36,502 bases of DNA, taken from assembly GCA_902627245.1 (NCBI GenBank), contig CACOIH010000015.1, positions 1 to 36,502 of the forward strand, written 5' to 3'. Each line of letters begins with the position of its first letter. Position 1 is the first letter of the stretch. Below the pieces are notes generated by a model. It did not search any database. It was not told where the DNA came from and worked only from the letters and a program-made list of their open reading frames with translations. The translations under genes were made by a program, and so were the position numbers. Source of the stretch: an uncultured Alphaproteobacteria bacterium (GTDB lineage: Bacteria > Pseudomonadota > Alphaproteobacteria > HIMB59 > GCA-002718135). This document shows, in pieces, positions 1 to 7,987 of the stretch.

Positions 1-587
1 TTTGTTGTTTCTAAAAGTTGTTGGGATTCAATTTCATTAACAAGTAATATATCCACAAGATCAAAGAGTTCTCTATTAATTTTTTTAGCCGGTGCAGCGT
101 TTAAAAAAACTTTTATATTTCTTTTTTTTGCTTCTTTTGCAGCTACAATATTTATCTCTTCTTTAATTTCATTTTGAATCATTAAAAATGTGCAATCTTT
201 CCATAGATTATCATGGCTAAATATACTATCTGAAATCTCTAAGTTTGCTCCTGAAATTACCACTGCGCTATAATTGCCACTATTATTAGAAATGGCTACA
301 CTCATCCCAGACGTACCAATTGTTTTTGTTAGAAATTTATCTGATATATTATTTATATTTAATTGATTGATCAAAAAATTAGCAAAATCATCATTACCAA
401 TAGCGCTAACAAAATTTACATTAATATTCTCTTTAGATAATGCAACAGCTTGATTAGCTCCTTTGCCTCCTAACTTAGGATACCATTTTTTTCCAAGTAC
501 AGTTTCTCCAACTTCTGGTATTTTTTCTGATTCGATAAAAAGATCATAATGAAGACTTCCTAAAACTAGAATAGTTCTTGAGGTCAT
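1..587 (-). CDS. PfkB-family sugar kinase, ribokinase-like (3' end cut by window)
   Basis: This is the N-terminal 195 residues of a PfkB-family kinase, which would phosphorylate a sugar, typically a pentose, with ATP in the cytoplasm. Translation from the ATG at 587 gives the opening GSLHYDLF and the PfkB signature GGKGANQAVA (about residues 40-49), both typical of ribokinases. Ribokinases usually read GSxNxD at the opening, where Asn and Asp hold the sugar; here the Asn position is His13 while Asp15 is kept, so the substrate may not be ribose. The ATP-binding C-terminal part with the catalytic Asp lies outside the window. The start is 1 nt after the stop of the upstream isomerase gene, so the two are surely one leftward operon. 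Family assignment is firm; substrate is unknown. Confidence 0.85.
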   Translation of the reverse strand, partial: MTSRTILVLGSLHYDLFIESEKIPEVGETVLGKKWYPKLGGKGANQAVALSKENINVNFVSAIGNDDFANFLINQLNINNISDKFLTKTIGTSGMSVAISNNSGNYSAVVISGANLEISDSIFSHDNLWKDCTFLMIQNEIKEEINIVAAKEAKKRNIKVFLNAAPAKKINRELFDLVDILLVNEIESQQLLETT

Positions 588-588
588 C

Positions 589-1554
589 TTACGGGTACAA
601 AATACTGTTAAATATTTTATGAGAAGTTATTGAGTCTTGATTTTCTATTGCTGTTGTTAATTCACTATTTAACAAAAGTTTATCAACAACTTTAAATTGT
701 TTCTTAACAGTCTCAATGTTGAGTTCACATTCTTTTACTGGATCCATGTTAGTCGTATCTGGAAAAGTATCAAAATAAATTGAACCATTATAATTAGATT
801 TAGAGATATAATAAAGAAGTTCAATTGTAGCTAATTGATGGACTGAACCGACCATTAATCCATCATCCCTTTTTCCATAACCATCATTTAAATGTAATCC
901 TAAAATCTTAGAATGTTTGTCAATTAAAGCTGCAACTAAGGCTGGTTGTTCGTTTGAATACAATATGTGCGCAAAATCTATTGTTACTCCAATATTATTT
1001 AAATTTATTTCTTTAATTGCTAGGAGGGTTGTTCCTAAATTAGACAATAATGAATAGGCTCTTGGTTCATTAGGTTTATATTCAATACTGATTAAACAAT
1101 TTTTATCATATTCTGCAATTTCTTTTAGTGCATTAATTTCATCATCCCATATTTTTTTATAATCAACTTGAAAACCGTAATCAAATCCATCTTGACCAAG
1201 CCATATAGTTAATAAGTTAATATCAATTTCGTTAAGTTTATCTATAGCCCTTTTTGTTAGTTCAATTGCTTCTTGTCTAACTTTTCTATCAGGGTTAGTA
1301 AAAGCTCCAAGTTTAAAAGCAGGGTTAGTATAATATCTCATTGCTAAACCATTAATTTTCAACCCGCATTCATTAGTAAATTTAGAGATATCTTTCAAAT
1401 CGGGTTTACTATGATCTGGAAAATTCAAGTCGAGATGAGTAAGTCCATTTACAGTTGATGCTCTCTTAATTAAGTCTTGTATTGACGGTAATTCTAGGTT
1501 TTTCCAATTGGATTTGAAAGAATTCAGTCTTGTAGCGAACTTTTTTGTAAACAT
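589..1554 (-). CDS. Xylose-isomerase-like TIM-barrel sugar isomerase/epimerase
   Basis: A 321-residue protein of the xylose-isomerase-like TIM-barrel superfamily, which isomerises or epimerises free or phosphorylated sugars using a divalent metal. The likely metal and substrate residues are visible: E158 in IEYKPNEPR, D193 and H196 in TIDFAH, H221 and D224 in HLNDG, and D262 near the C-terminus. The pattern and the YKPNEPR strand resemble RhaI-type sugar isomerases, but I cannot assign the sugar. It is the first gene of a leftward pair with the PfkB kinase (1 nt apart), and it diverges from the sugar ABC transporter across a 102-bp gap. An isomerase next to kinases and a transporter suggests that it converts an imported aldose to a ketose. 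Confidence 0.75.
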   Translation of the reverse strand: MFTKKFATRLNSFKSNWKNLELPSIQDLIKRASTVNGLTHLDLNFPDHSKPDLKDISKFTNECGLKINGLAMRYYTNPAFKLGAFTNPDRKVRQEAIELTKRAIDKLNEIDINLLTIWLGQDGFDYGFQVDYKKIWDDEINALKEIAEYDKNCLISIEYKPNEPRAYSLLSNLGTTLLAIKEINLNNIGVTIDFAHILYSNEQPALVAALIDKHSKILGLHLNDGYGKRDDGLMVGSVHQLATIELLYYISKSNYNGSIYFDTFPDTTNMDPVKECELNIETVKKQFKVVDKLLLNSELTTAIENQDSITSHKIFNSILYP

Positions 1555-1656
1555 GATTTTATTAATATATTCTGATCTATTTTAGCGTTTTTCTTGTTGC
1601 CTTACTAATCTTATATTTATAAAACTTAAGTATTATAATTTTCATTGGAGGTAATA
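1555..1656. promoter_or_regulatory. Divergent intergenic region: isomerase/kinase operon versus transporter
   Basis: This 102-bp AT-rich gap separates two divergent units and must hold both promoters. On the + strand a TATATT hexamer at 1612-1617 is a possible -10 that would leave a leader of about 33 nt; no good -35 is seen. A perfect TATAAT at 1634-1639 lies too close to the ribosome-binding site to serve the transporter. ACTTAAGT at 1624-1631 is an 8-bp perfect palindrome, too short to call an operator. No convincing minus-strand promoter was found. Confidence 0.3.
1647..1651 (+). promoter_or_regulatory. Shine-Dalgarno GGAGG that sets the binding-protein start
   Basis: GGAGG sits 5 nt before the ATG at 1657. 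A longer reading starting at the TTG at 1645 would translate through this site, so the ATG at 1657 is the better start. Confidence 0.8.
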
Positions 1657-3324
1657 ATGAAAAAATCACTATATGAATATGCTGCTAAGCATGCCATTAA
1701 TAGACGTAGCTTTGTAAAAGGAGCTGCTTCTGCAGGTGCAATAGCTGCTATGAGTGGAGGTATATCTTCTATAGCAACAAATGCATTTGCTGATGGTCAT
1801 TCTGAGCTTAGAAAAGCTATTCTTCAAATTCCTGGTGTTGGTGCTGGTTCACCTGGGGATGCTGATTGGCAAAAGGTTGGTGAGATGTGCCTTGGACCAA
1901 CTAAAGAAAGAGTTAAAGAAGGTGAGTTCAAAGGAGTTGAATTAAACTTTTTAGGTTTGGACAGCTTAAACCTTCACAACATGCTTCACAGGGGTTTCTT
2001 AAAGCCTTGGGAAAAATATACAGGCGCAAAAATAAATTGGATCGACTTAGCTCAAGCTGATTACAATGCTAGACTACAACAATCAATTGCAACAGGTACT
2101 GTTGATTTTGATATTGTTCAATCTGGTGCTCCTTACGAGGGAGATCTTTGTGGTAAAAAGTTACTATCAGAGATGCCCGGTTGGGTTGCTGATCAAATCG
2201 ATTTAGGAGACTATGTTGGCTATTTGCAAGCTCCAGTTGGAACTTGGGAAGGTAAAACTTACCGAATTTCAATAGATGGTGATTGTCATAACTTCAATTA
2301 CAGAACTGACTATTTTGAAAATGAAGATTTAGCAAAAGCTTGGAAAGATGAAGGTCATGAAGGTAAATGGGAAGTTCCAACTACATGGCAAAAAGTAACT
2401 GAGGTTTCTAAATTCTTGAGAGGGAAAAAACATGCAGGTTTCCCTGCTTATGGATATCTAGATGTTCAAAAAGGTTGGGGTGGATTTGCTTTCTATTACT
2501 TAGGTAGTATTGCTACTGCTTACGGAAAACATCCTAGCAGTCCTGCTTTTCTATTTGAGCCAGATACGATGAAGCCTATGGTAAACAATCCAGCTTGGGT
2601 AAGAGCAATCCAGGATGTTCTTGATAGAAGAGATTGTCAGCCACCTGATCAAATAAATGCTGATCCAGGTGTTACTGGATTTAGTCAATTCTTAGCAGGC
2701 ACAGGATCTATGTGTGCTTGGTGGGGAGATGTTGGATCAAATGCCAATACTTCTGATGAGTCATTGATTCAAGGAAATGTAGGATTCGATATTTTACCTG
2801 GTTCAGATGATGTTTATAACTGGCAGACTGGCAAATGGGAAACTTTATCAAGTGGACCAAACTATGCGCCTAATATGGCTTACATAGGCTGGGGGCTTTA
2901 TTGTATGAAAACAGTAGATGATGATTCAGCTAAAAATAAAGCTGCTTGGTCTGCATGTTCTCATATTGGTGGTAAAGATCTATCTTTATGGATGTCAATG
3001 TATCCATCAGGGTTCCAGCCTTATAGAAACAGTCACTTCAATATAGATGAGTGGACTGGCGCTGGTTATACAGAAGCATTTGCTTCTGATTATCTTGCTT
3101 CTGAGGCTGATTCTTATAACCATCCAAATGCTGCTATTGAGCCACGTATTCCAGGTATTTTCCAATACTACAGTATTGCAGAAGATGAATTATCAAAAAT
3201 TTATGCTGGTCAATACGATGCTCAAACTGGCGCAGATAATATTGCTGCAGCTTGGGATAAAATTACAGACCAAATTGGTAGAGAAAACCAAATTAAGCTC
3301 TATAAAGCTTCATTAGGTATGTAA
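1657..3324 (+). CDS. Sugar ABC transporter substrate-binding protein (Tat-type signal)
   Basis: A 555-residue extracellular solute-binding protein of the carbohydrate ABC importer type (family 1, MalE-like fold). It would capture a sugar in the periplasm and deliver it to the two permeases encoded just downstream. The N-terminus carries a twin-arginine signal: NRRSFVKG at residues 15-22, a hydrophobic Ala/Gly stretch, then an AFA cleavage site near residue 45. Export already folded by the Tat system is therefore likely. The mature protein is rich in Trp and Tyr, as expected for sugar stacking. At 555 residues it is longer than MalE-type proteins (about 400), in line with a long-chain subgroup seen with CUT1 permeases. 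A hairpin follows directly, which would let this gene be expressed above the permeases. The ligand cannot be read from sequence. Confidence 0.88.
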   Translation: MKKSLYEYAAKHAINRRSFVKGAASAGAIAAMSGGISSIATNAFADGHSELRKAILQIPGVGAGSPGDADWQKVGEMCLGPTKERVKEGEFKGVELNFLGLDSLNLHNMLHRGFLKPWEKYTGAKINWIDLAQADYNARLQQSIATGTVDFDIVQSGAPYEGDLCGKKLLSEMPGWVADQIDLGDYVGYLQAPVGTWEGKTYRISIDGDCHNFNYRTDYFENEDLAKAWKDEGHEGKWEVPTTWQKVTEVSKFLRGKKHAGFPAYGYLDVQKGWGGFAFYYLGSIATAYGKHPSSPAFLFEPDTMKPMVNNPAWVRAIQDVLDRRDCQPPDQINADPGVTGFSQFLAGTGSMCAWWGDVGSNANTSDESLIQGNVGFDILPGSDDVYNWQTGKWETLSSGPNYAPNMAYIGWGLYCMKTVDDDSAKNKAAWSACSHIGGKDLSLWMSMYPSGFQPYRNSHFNIDEWTGAGYTEAFASDYLASEADSYNHPNAAIEPRIPGIFQYYSIAEDELSKIYAGQYDAQTGADNIAAAWDKITDQIGRENQIKLYKASLGM

Positions 3325-3336
3325 TTAATTTTTTAT

Positions 3337-3371
3337 ACTAGCGACTATTTATTAGTCGCTAGTTTTTCTTT
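3337..3371 (+). terminator. Rho-independent terminator-like hairpin between binding protein and permease
   Basis: A perfect 10-bp stem, ACTAGCGACT (3337-3346) pairing with AGTCGCTAGT (3354-3363), has a 7-nt loop and is followed by TTTTCTTTAT. It lies 13 nt after the binding-protein stop and 17 nt before the permease start region. In binding-protein operons such a hairpin usually stops part of the transcripts or protects the upstream mRNA, so that binding protein exceeds permease. Confidence 0.8.
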
Positions 3372-3387
3372 ATACTACTTCTAAGTT

Positions 3388-4506
3388 ATGAACGAAATTA
3401 ACCAAATGGAACGTGATCCATTATATGTTGTATCACCATCATATATCAGCCCAAAAACAAAAAGATTTGGAAAAGTTTTAGTATGGTCTGCATTTTTTTT
3501 AATGGCAACTATTGGAATAATTCAGATCTTATATAATCTAGAAAAAATAAGTTTTGGTTTTAAAAATTGGAGACCACTTCTTTATTCTTATATTTTATGG
3601 GCAATCGCAATAGGTTATTCAAGAGTATTGATCTACGGTGAAAAAGGAAAAAGAAATTTATTTATTTTTCCAGCAGTAATGTTCATAATTTCAATTGTAA
3701 TATTTCCAATGTTATTTGGTTTATATATTTCTTTTACTGATTGGAACCTAAGTTCTTTAGATGGAAGAAAGTTTAATGGTTTAGATAATTTCTATCAAAT
3801 GGTTTCTGATCCTTATTATTGGAATTCACTAAAGAATATGGTCTACTACATTCTCGCGGTATTAGTTGAGTTTGCTATAGCTTTTCTTTTAGCTTTATTG
3901 TTAAATTCTCAGATTAAAGGAAGGAAGTTTTTTAGGGTAGTTTTTTTAATACCCCTCATGCTCAGTCCTGTTGCTGTAAGTTGGATGGTTGGAAAGTCAA
4001 TGTTAGAACAAAGATTTGGTCCAGTAGCTAACTTTGCTAGATGGCTTGGATGGGAAACACCCACTTTTTTTAGCAGTCCTGAAATCGCAAGGTTAACAAT
4101 GATGTGTATGGATGCATGGACTTTTATTCCACTAATGATAATTATGCTTCTCGCTGGATTACAAGCATTGCCTAAAGAAGTTTTGGAAGCAGCTAAAGTT
4201 GATGGAGCAAATAAATGGACAATGTTTAAAAATATTATTTTCCCAATAATGCTTCCAGTATCCTTAACTACATTAGTAATAAGAATAATTTTTAAACTTA
4301 AGTTAGCGGATATAATTATTATTGTTACTGCTGGAGGTCCTGGTGGTGCTACGGATAGTGTAACTAGTTTTATAGTAAGAGAATACCGAGATAGATCTAA
4401 TGTAGGTTATGGTACATTACTTTCATTCGTCTATTTAATTTTAATTATTATTTTTATGACGGTTTTGATACGTTTTGTTAATCGTTGGTTGCAGAGGGCA
4501 GCATAA
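3388..4506 (+). CDS. Sugar ABC transporter permease 1 (MalF/UgpA-like)
   Basis: A 372-residue inner-membrane permease of the CUT1 carbohydrate ABC importer class. The cytoplasmic EAA loop that docks on the ATPase is clear at about residues 267-286 (EAAKVDGANKW, then FPIMLP). Before the usual six-helix core there is an N-terminal extension with two more hydrophobic segments (about residues 29-48 and 63-82), which explains the length above the usual 290-310. The core starts near residue 90 with LFIFPAVMF. Its stop overlaps the next start by 1 nt in a TAATG, so the two permeases are probably translated together. The start has no strong ribosome-binding site, in contrast to the binding protein. 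Confidence 0.88.
   Translation: MNEINQMERDPLYVVSPSYISPKTKRFGKVLVWSAFFLMATIGIIQILYNLEKISFGFKNWRPLLYSYILWAIAIGYSRVLIYGEKGKRNLFIFPAVMFIISIVIFPMLFGLYISFTDWNLSSLDGRKFNGLDNFYQMVSDPYYWNSLKNMVYYILAVLVEFAIAFLLALLLNSQIKGRKFFRVVFLIPLMLSPVAVSWMVGKSMLEQRFGPVANFARWLGWETPTFFSSPEIARLTMMCMDAWTFIPLMIIMLLAGLQALPKEVLEAAKVDGANKWTMFKNIIFPIMLPVSLTTLVIRIIFKLKLADIIIIVTAGGPGGATDSVTSFIVREYRDRSNVGYGTLLSFVYLILIIIFMTVLIRFVNRWLQRAA
4493..4498 (+). promoter_or_regulatory. Shine-Dalgarno AGAGGG for permease 2
   Basis: AGAGGG ends 7 nt before the ATG at 4506. It supports that ATG over an in-frame TTG at 4485, which would overlap the upstream gene by 22 nt. Confidence 0.6.
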
Positions 4507-5381
4507 TGCAAAATAATCTAACAGAAAAAATTTTTATATATAGTGTTCTTTTAATTTGGACATTTATATGTCTATTTCCAATTTATTGGACTGCTACGAC
4601 CTCATTTAAAACTGCTGCAAGCGTTACTCAAGGTTTATTAATACCTTGGCTAGATTTTGAGCCAGCTTGGAAAGGTTGGAAAAATCTTGGACTTTCTCCA
4701 GATACAATATTTACTGAATCTAATCCAAGAGAAGAATTCTTAGCTCGTTTTTTTAATACTGCTCTGATATCTTCATGTGCTTCTGGATTAGCGGTGATAA
4801 TGGGATCTTTTGCAGCATATGGACTAAGCAGATTCAATTATAAATTTGGCTTTATGCGAAATCCAGACATATCATTTTTCTTTTTATCACAATTAATTTT
4901 ACCACCTGTTGTTCTCGCTTTACCTGTATTAGTTCTATACCGAGAACTTGATTTACTGGATACACATATTGGAATGATTTTAATATATACATTGACTGTT
5001 CTGCCAATTGTAATTTGGATAATGAGAGATCAATTTAATGCAGTACCAATAGAACTCGAAGAAGCTGCCTTAGTTGATGGCGCTACAGTTTGGGGTAGTT
5101 TTTTTAAAATTGTATTACCAATTGTTTTACCCGGTATAGCAAGTGCATTTATTTTATGTTTAATATTATGCTGGAATGAATATTTTTTAGCAGCACTAAT
5201 AACAAGCACAGATGCTAAAACAATGCCTGTAATGGTTGCTTCTCAAATTTCTTCCCAAAGTATCAAATGGTGGAATATGGCTGCAATATCTCTTGCTCTA
5301 TGTTTTCCTTTGATTGTAGCTGCAATTTTTTTAGAAAGATATATCGTGAAAGGAATGGCTGCAGGGGCTATTAAAGGTTAG
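4506..5381 (+). CDS. Sugar ABC transporter permease 2 (MalG/UgpE-like)
   Basis: A 291-residue inner-membrane permease, partner of permease 1 in the CUT1 importer. It has an N-terminal membrane helix (about residues 8-30) and a TTSFK motif typical of MalG-type subunits. The EAA loop is at about residues 185-204 (LEEAALVDGATVW, then KIVLPIVLP). The last helix is followed by a short Gly/Ala tail. The chosen ATG at 4506 overlaps the stop of permease 1 by one base and has its own AGAGGG site. No ABC ATPase gene follows; instead the next gene is on the opposite strand and the two stop codons overlap by 4 bp. The complex must use an ATPase encoded elsewhere. Confidence 0.88.
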   Translation: MQNNLTEKIFIYSVLLIWTFICLFPIYWTATTSFKTAASVTQGLLIPWLDFEPAWKGWKNLGLSPDTIFTESNPREEFLARFFNTALISSCASGLAVIMGSFAAYGLSRFNYKFGFMRNPDISFFFLSQLILPPVVLALPVLVLYRELDLLDTHIGMILIYTLTVLPIVIWIMRDQFNAVPIELEEAALVDGATVWGSFFKIVLPIVLPGIASAFILCLILCWNEYFLAALITSTDAKTMPVMVASQISSQSIKWWNMAAISLALCFPLIVAAIFLERYIVKGMAAGAIKG

Positions 5382-6880
5382 TTATCTATTTTTTTCATTA
5401 AATCTTTTGTATTTTCATAAAGATCTCTGAACAACTCATAACCTTTACTGTAAACATCTTTATTTTTTGTATCTGCAATAATTTCATATTCTAGCTCATT
5501 CCATTTATTTATATCCTCTTTTTTTAATTCCCCGATAGTACATGCAGAAAGAAAAGCATCTCCATAAGAAGCTCCAATAGTTTTTTTTCTTAGTATTTGA
5601 TTTAATCCACTAACATCAGATGTTGTTTGCGACCAAATTGAGTTTTTTGTTCCCCCACCTACGCTATATATTTTTTCAGGTGTAGCATTTAATTCTTTAA
5701 AAACTTCAACAACATGGTTAGTTCCATAAGAAATTCCCTCAAAAATAGACCTGTACATGTCAGATCTTTGATGTGTTAAATCTAATCCAAAAAAAGTACC
5801 TTTTGCACTTGTGTCGTGGATAGGTGTTCTTTCGCCTGAAAAATACGGAAGAAATATTATACCTTTTGATCCAGGTGGAGAATTCTCAGCTTCCTTTGCA
5901 AGTTTTATAAATACGTCATCACTAGTTATTTCTTTTGCAAAATTATTCTTGAACCAGTGAGTTAATGTTCCACTTGTTGCGAGCCCACCCATAGAAGAAT
6001 GTTCGCCTTCAAAAAGCCAAGGCGAATACCATAACCTTTTATCTGATAAAATTTTATCTGTAACTAATATATAAAACATTGTCGATCCATACATCATCAT
6101 CATATCTTTTGGACCAATAACACCTACGCTAATTGCTTCAGCTGCTGCATCAATAGTTCCTGATGTTACAATAGTGCCTTCAGCTAAACCTGTTTCATCC
6201 GATGCTGATTTTGTAATTTTACCAACTATTTCGTTTGTCCAAACTAAATTTGGTAACTTTTCTAACTCTATAATTCCATCATTAAGTTCATTACTCCAGT
6301 TTTGTTTATTTATATCGTAAAGTGGGCTCAAAAAAGCCGCAGAAAAATGATCTATTGTATAATTCCCGGTTAATTTAAAATTAATAAAACCAGTTCCATT
6401 AACTATCTTTTCAGTTTTTGCATATATTTCTGGCCTATTATTCTTTAGCCATAATATTTTAGGACCAACTTGCTGAGAAGTAAGAACATTTCCATTAAAT
6501 TGCATTATTTTTTCTTCACCAATAGAGGAATTTAAATACTCAATTTCTTTATGTGCTCGTGTATCTACACCGTATAAAACACCGTTCATTAAAGGATTTC
6601 CTTCATTATCTAAAGGGAGCATACAAGGACCGATCGTACTGGCAGATACTGCTGAAATACTTTTTGGATTACATTTAGATTCATTGATTAGCTTTTTTGA
6701 AACATATTTAAAATCACCCCACCAATCCTCATTAGGCCTATGTTCTGCCCAACCACTTTGGGGTACAATCATGTCATGTTTTCTAGAAGCTTGATGAATA
6801 ATATCACCTGAAAGGTTAACCAATACACCTTTTGTCTCGTATGTACCTATATCAATACCAATAAAGAGTTTTTCTGACAT
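5378..6880 (-). CDS. FGGY-family carbohydrate kinase (xylulokinase-like)
   Basis: A 500-residue FGGY kinase, the length usual for xylulokinase, which transfers phosphate from ATP to a ketopentose, polyol or related sugar. Visible elements are the N-terminal phosphate-binding GIDIGTYETKG (residues 8-18, with D10 and T13), the catalytic Asp in SGTIDAAAEA (D244), FLPYFSGERTP (343-352), the ATP-binding GGGTKNSIW (408-416) and GASYGDAFL near 436-444. It is the last gene of the leftward island operon, 3 nt after the M42 gene. Its stop overlaps the stop of the convergent permease gene. With the split transketolase in the same operon it would feed a phosphorylated ketose into C2-unit transfer. D-Xylulose, D-ribulose or D-apulose are all possible substrates; sequence alone does not choose. 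Confidence 0.87.
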   Translation of the reverse strand: MSEKLFIGIDIGTYETKGVLVNLSGDIIHQASRKHDMIVPQSGWAEHRPNEDWWGDFKYVSKKLINESKCNPKSISAVSASTIGPCMLPLDNEGNPLMNGVLYGVDTRAHKEIEYLNSSIGEEKIMQFNGNVLTSQQVGPKILWLKNNRPEIYAKTEKIVNGTGFINFKLTGNYTIDHFSAAFLSPLYDINKQNWSNELNDGIIELEKLPNLVWTNEIVGKITKSASDETGLAEGTIVTSGTIDAAAEAISVGVIGPKDMMMMYGSTMFYILVTDKILSDKRLWYSPWLFEGEHSSMGGLATSGTLTHWFKNNFAKEITSDDVFIKLAKEAENSPPGSKGIIFLPYFSGERTPIHDTSAKGTFFGLDLTHQRSDMYRSIFEGISYGTNHVVEVFKELNATPEKIYSVGGGTKNSIWSQTTSDVSGLNQILRKKTIGASYGDAFLSACTIGELKKEDINKWNELEYEIIADTKNKDVYSKGYELFRDLYENTKDLMKKIDN

Positions 6881-6883
6881 TTA

Positions 6884-7987
6884 TTATCTTATTAGTTTTA
6901 ACTTATTATCAATTTTACCTATAGCACCTAAGATAAGATTTTTTAAATTAATAAGATCATCTAAATTGCAAACTTCTCTTGAAGAATGTGAATAACGCAT
7001 AGGAAAGCCTACATCTATAGTCGCAATACCGTTGTTAGTAAACTGAACATAGGATGCATCTGTTAAAATTCCTGAAGCTACACTTCGTTGTAAGTTAATT
7101 TTTTTTGATTTAGCGGCTTTTTCAAAAATTTCTACTATCGATGGATGAGGTATAACTCCGTTTAATGTCCCTCTTCCATGAAAAGAGAATAAACTAATAC
7201 ATGGTCCTCCACCAAGTATTACATCACTTGAATTATTCATATCTGGGGTGTCTGATGTTAATGTTAAATCAACCTGAATAGCAATATCTGGTTTTAATGA
7301 ATTAATTACAGGTAAAATCCCTCTTAAATTAAACTCTTCTTGGACAGAAAAAACGACATGAACAGTAGGTCTTTTTTTAATTTTTTTTAATGAACTAGCA
7401 ACATCTAAAATAACTGCACAACCTGCTCTATCATCAATAGAAGAGCCACATACGTTATTATTAGAAAGGGCTTTATAAAATGGAGCATAAGTAACTGGAC
7501 TTCCAATATTGATACCACTTTTCAAAACTTCACTTTTATTTTTAAAACCTGCATCGATGAAAATATTTTTTATTGCAGTCACGGTATATTTTTCATCTTG
7601 AAGAGTTGCATGATGAGACTTATTTCCAATGATACCTTTAATTAATTCATTTTTGTTATTAACGATTACAATATCTTGAGAAGCAAGAGCTTTTTCAGGT
7701 ATACCTCCTAACCTTTCAACACGCATAAAACCGTTATCTTCAATTTTTTTTACGATAAATCCAAGTTGATCCATATGAGCGAAAAGAATAACTGAAGGCA
7801 GATTGTCATCTCCTTTTAGAGTACAAGTTAAATTACCTAAAATATCAGTATTTGATTTAAGTGATTTAGTTTTTAATTTTTTTATTAAGTATGATCTAAC
7901 GTTATTTTCATATCCTGATAAACCAGAAATCAAAACTAATTCCTCTAATGTAGTATTGATAGAGTCAATTTCTTTTTTATTTGGCAT
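6884..7987 (-). CDS. M42-family metallopeptidase homologue (SgcX/FrvX type)
   Basis: A 367-residue protein of the M42 dinuclear-metal aminopeptidase family, which also holds proteins mislabelled as endoglucanases. All expected ligands are present: H71 and D73 in AHMDQLGF, D185 in SIDDRAG, the catalytic pair E217/E218 in VQEEFNLRG, D240, and H334 in RYSHSSREV. The enzyme should therefore be active. There is no signal peptide, so it works in the cytoplasm. It overlaps the upstream BtpA-like gene by 11 bp, so the two are translationally coupled. In E. coli the sgc sugar operon also pairs an M42 protein (SgcX) with a BtpA-family protein (SgcQ), and frvX sits in another sugar operon. The role of M42 enzymes in such operons is not settled; peptide or acyl removal from a sugar conjugate is possible. 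Confidence 0.88.
   Translation of the reverse strand: MPNKKEIDSINTTLEELVLISGLSGYENNVRSYLIKKLKTKSLKSNTDILGNLTCTLKGDDNLPSVILFAHMDQLGFIVKKIEDNGFMRVERLGGIPEKALASQDIVIVNNKNELIKGIIGNKSHHATLQDEKYTVTAIKNIFIDAGFKNKSEVLKSGINIGSPVTYAPFYKALSNNNVCGSSIDDRAGCAVILDVASSLKKIKKRPTVHVVFSVQEEFNLRGILPVINSLKPDIAIQVDLTLTSDTPDMNNSSDVILGGGPCISLFSFHGRGTLNGVIPHPSIVEIFEKAAKSKKINLQRSVASGILTDASYVQFTNNGIATIDVGFPMRYSHSSREVCNLDDLINLKNLILGAIGKIDNKLKLIR

Noticed and set aside
1634-1639. Perfect TATAAT before the sugar-binding-protein gene
   Set aside because: Transcription would start at or within the ribosome-binding site at 1647-1651, leaving no usable leader. It is probably chance in AT-rich DNA.
3047-3316. 89-residue + strand open frame inside the sugar-binding-protein gene
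   Set aside because: It is out of frame within a well-supported gene, and its Leu/Ile-rich composition comes from the +1 shift.
6884-7987. Endoglucanase or cellulase annotation for the M42 protein
   Set aside because: That label is a historical misnomer. The residues are those of M42 metallopeptidases and no glycosidase motif or signal peptide is present.
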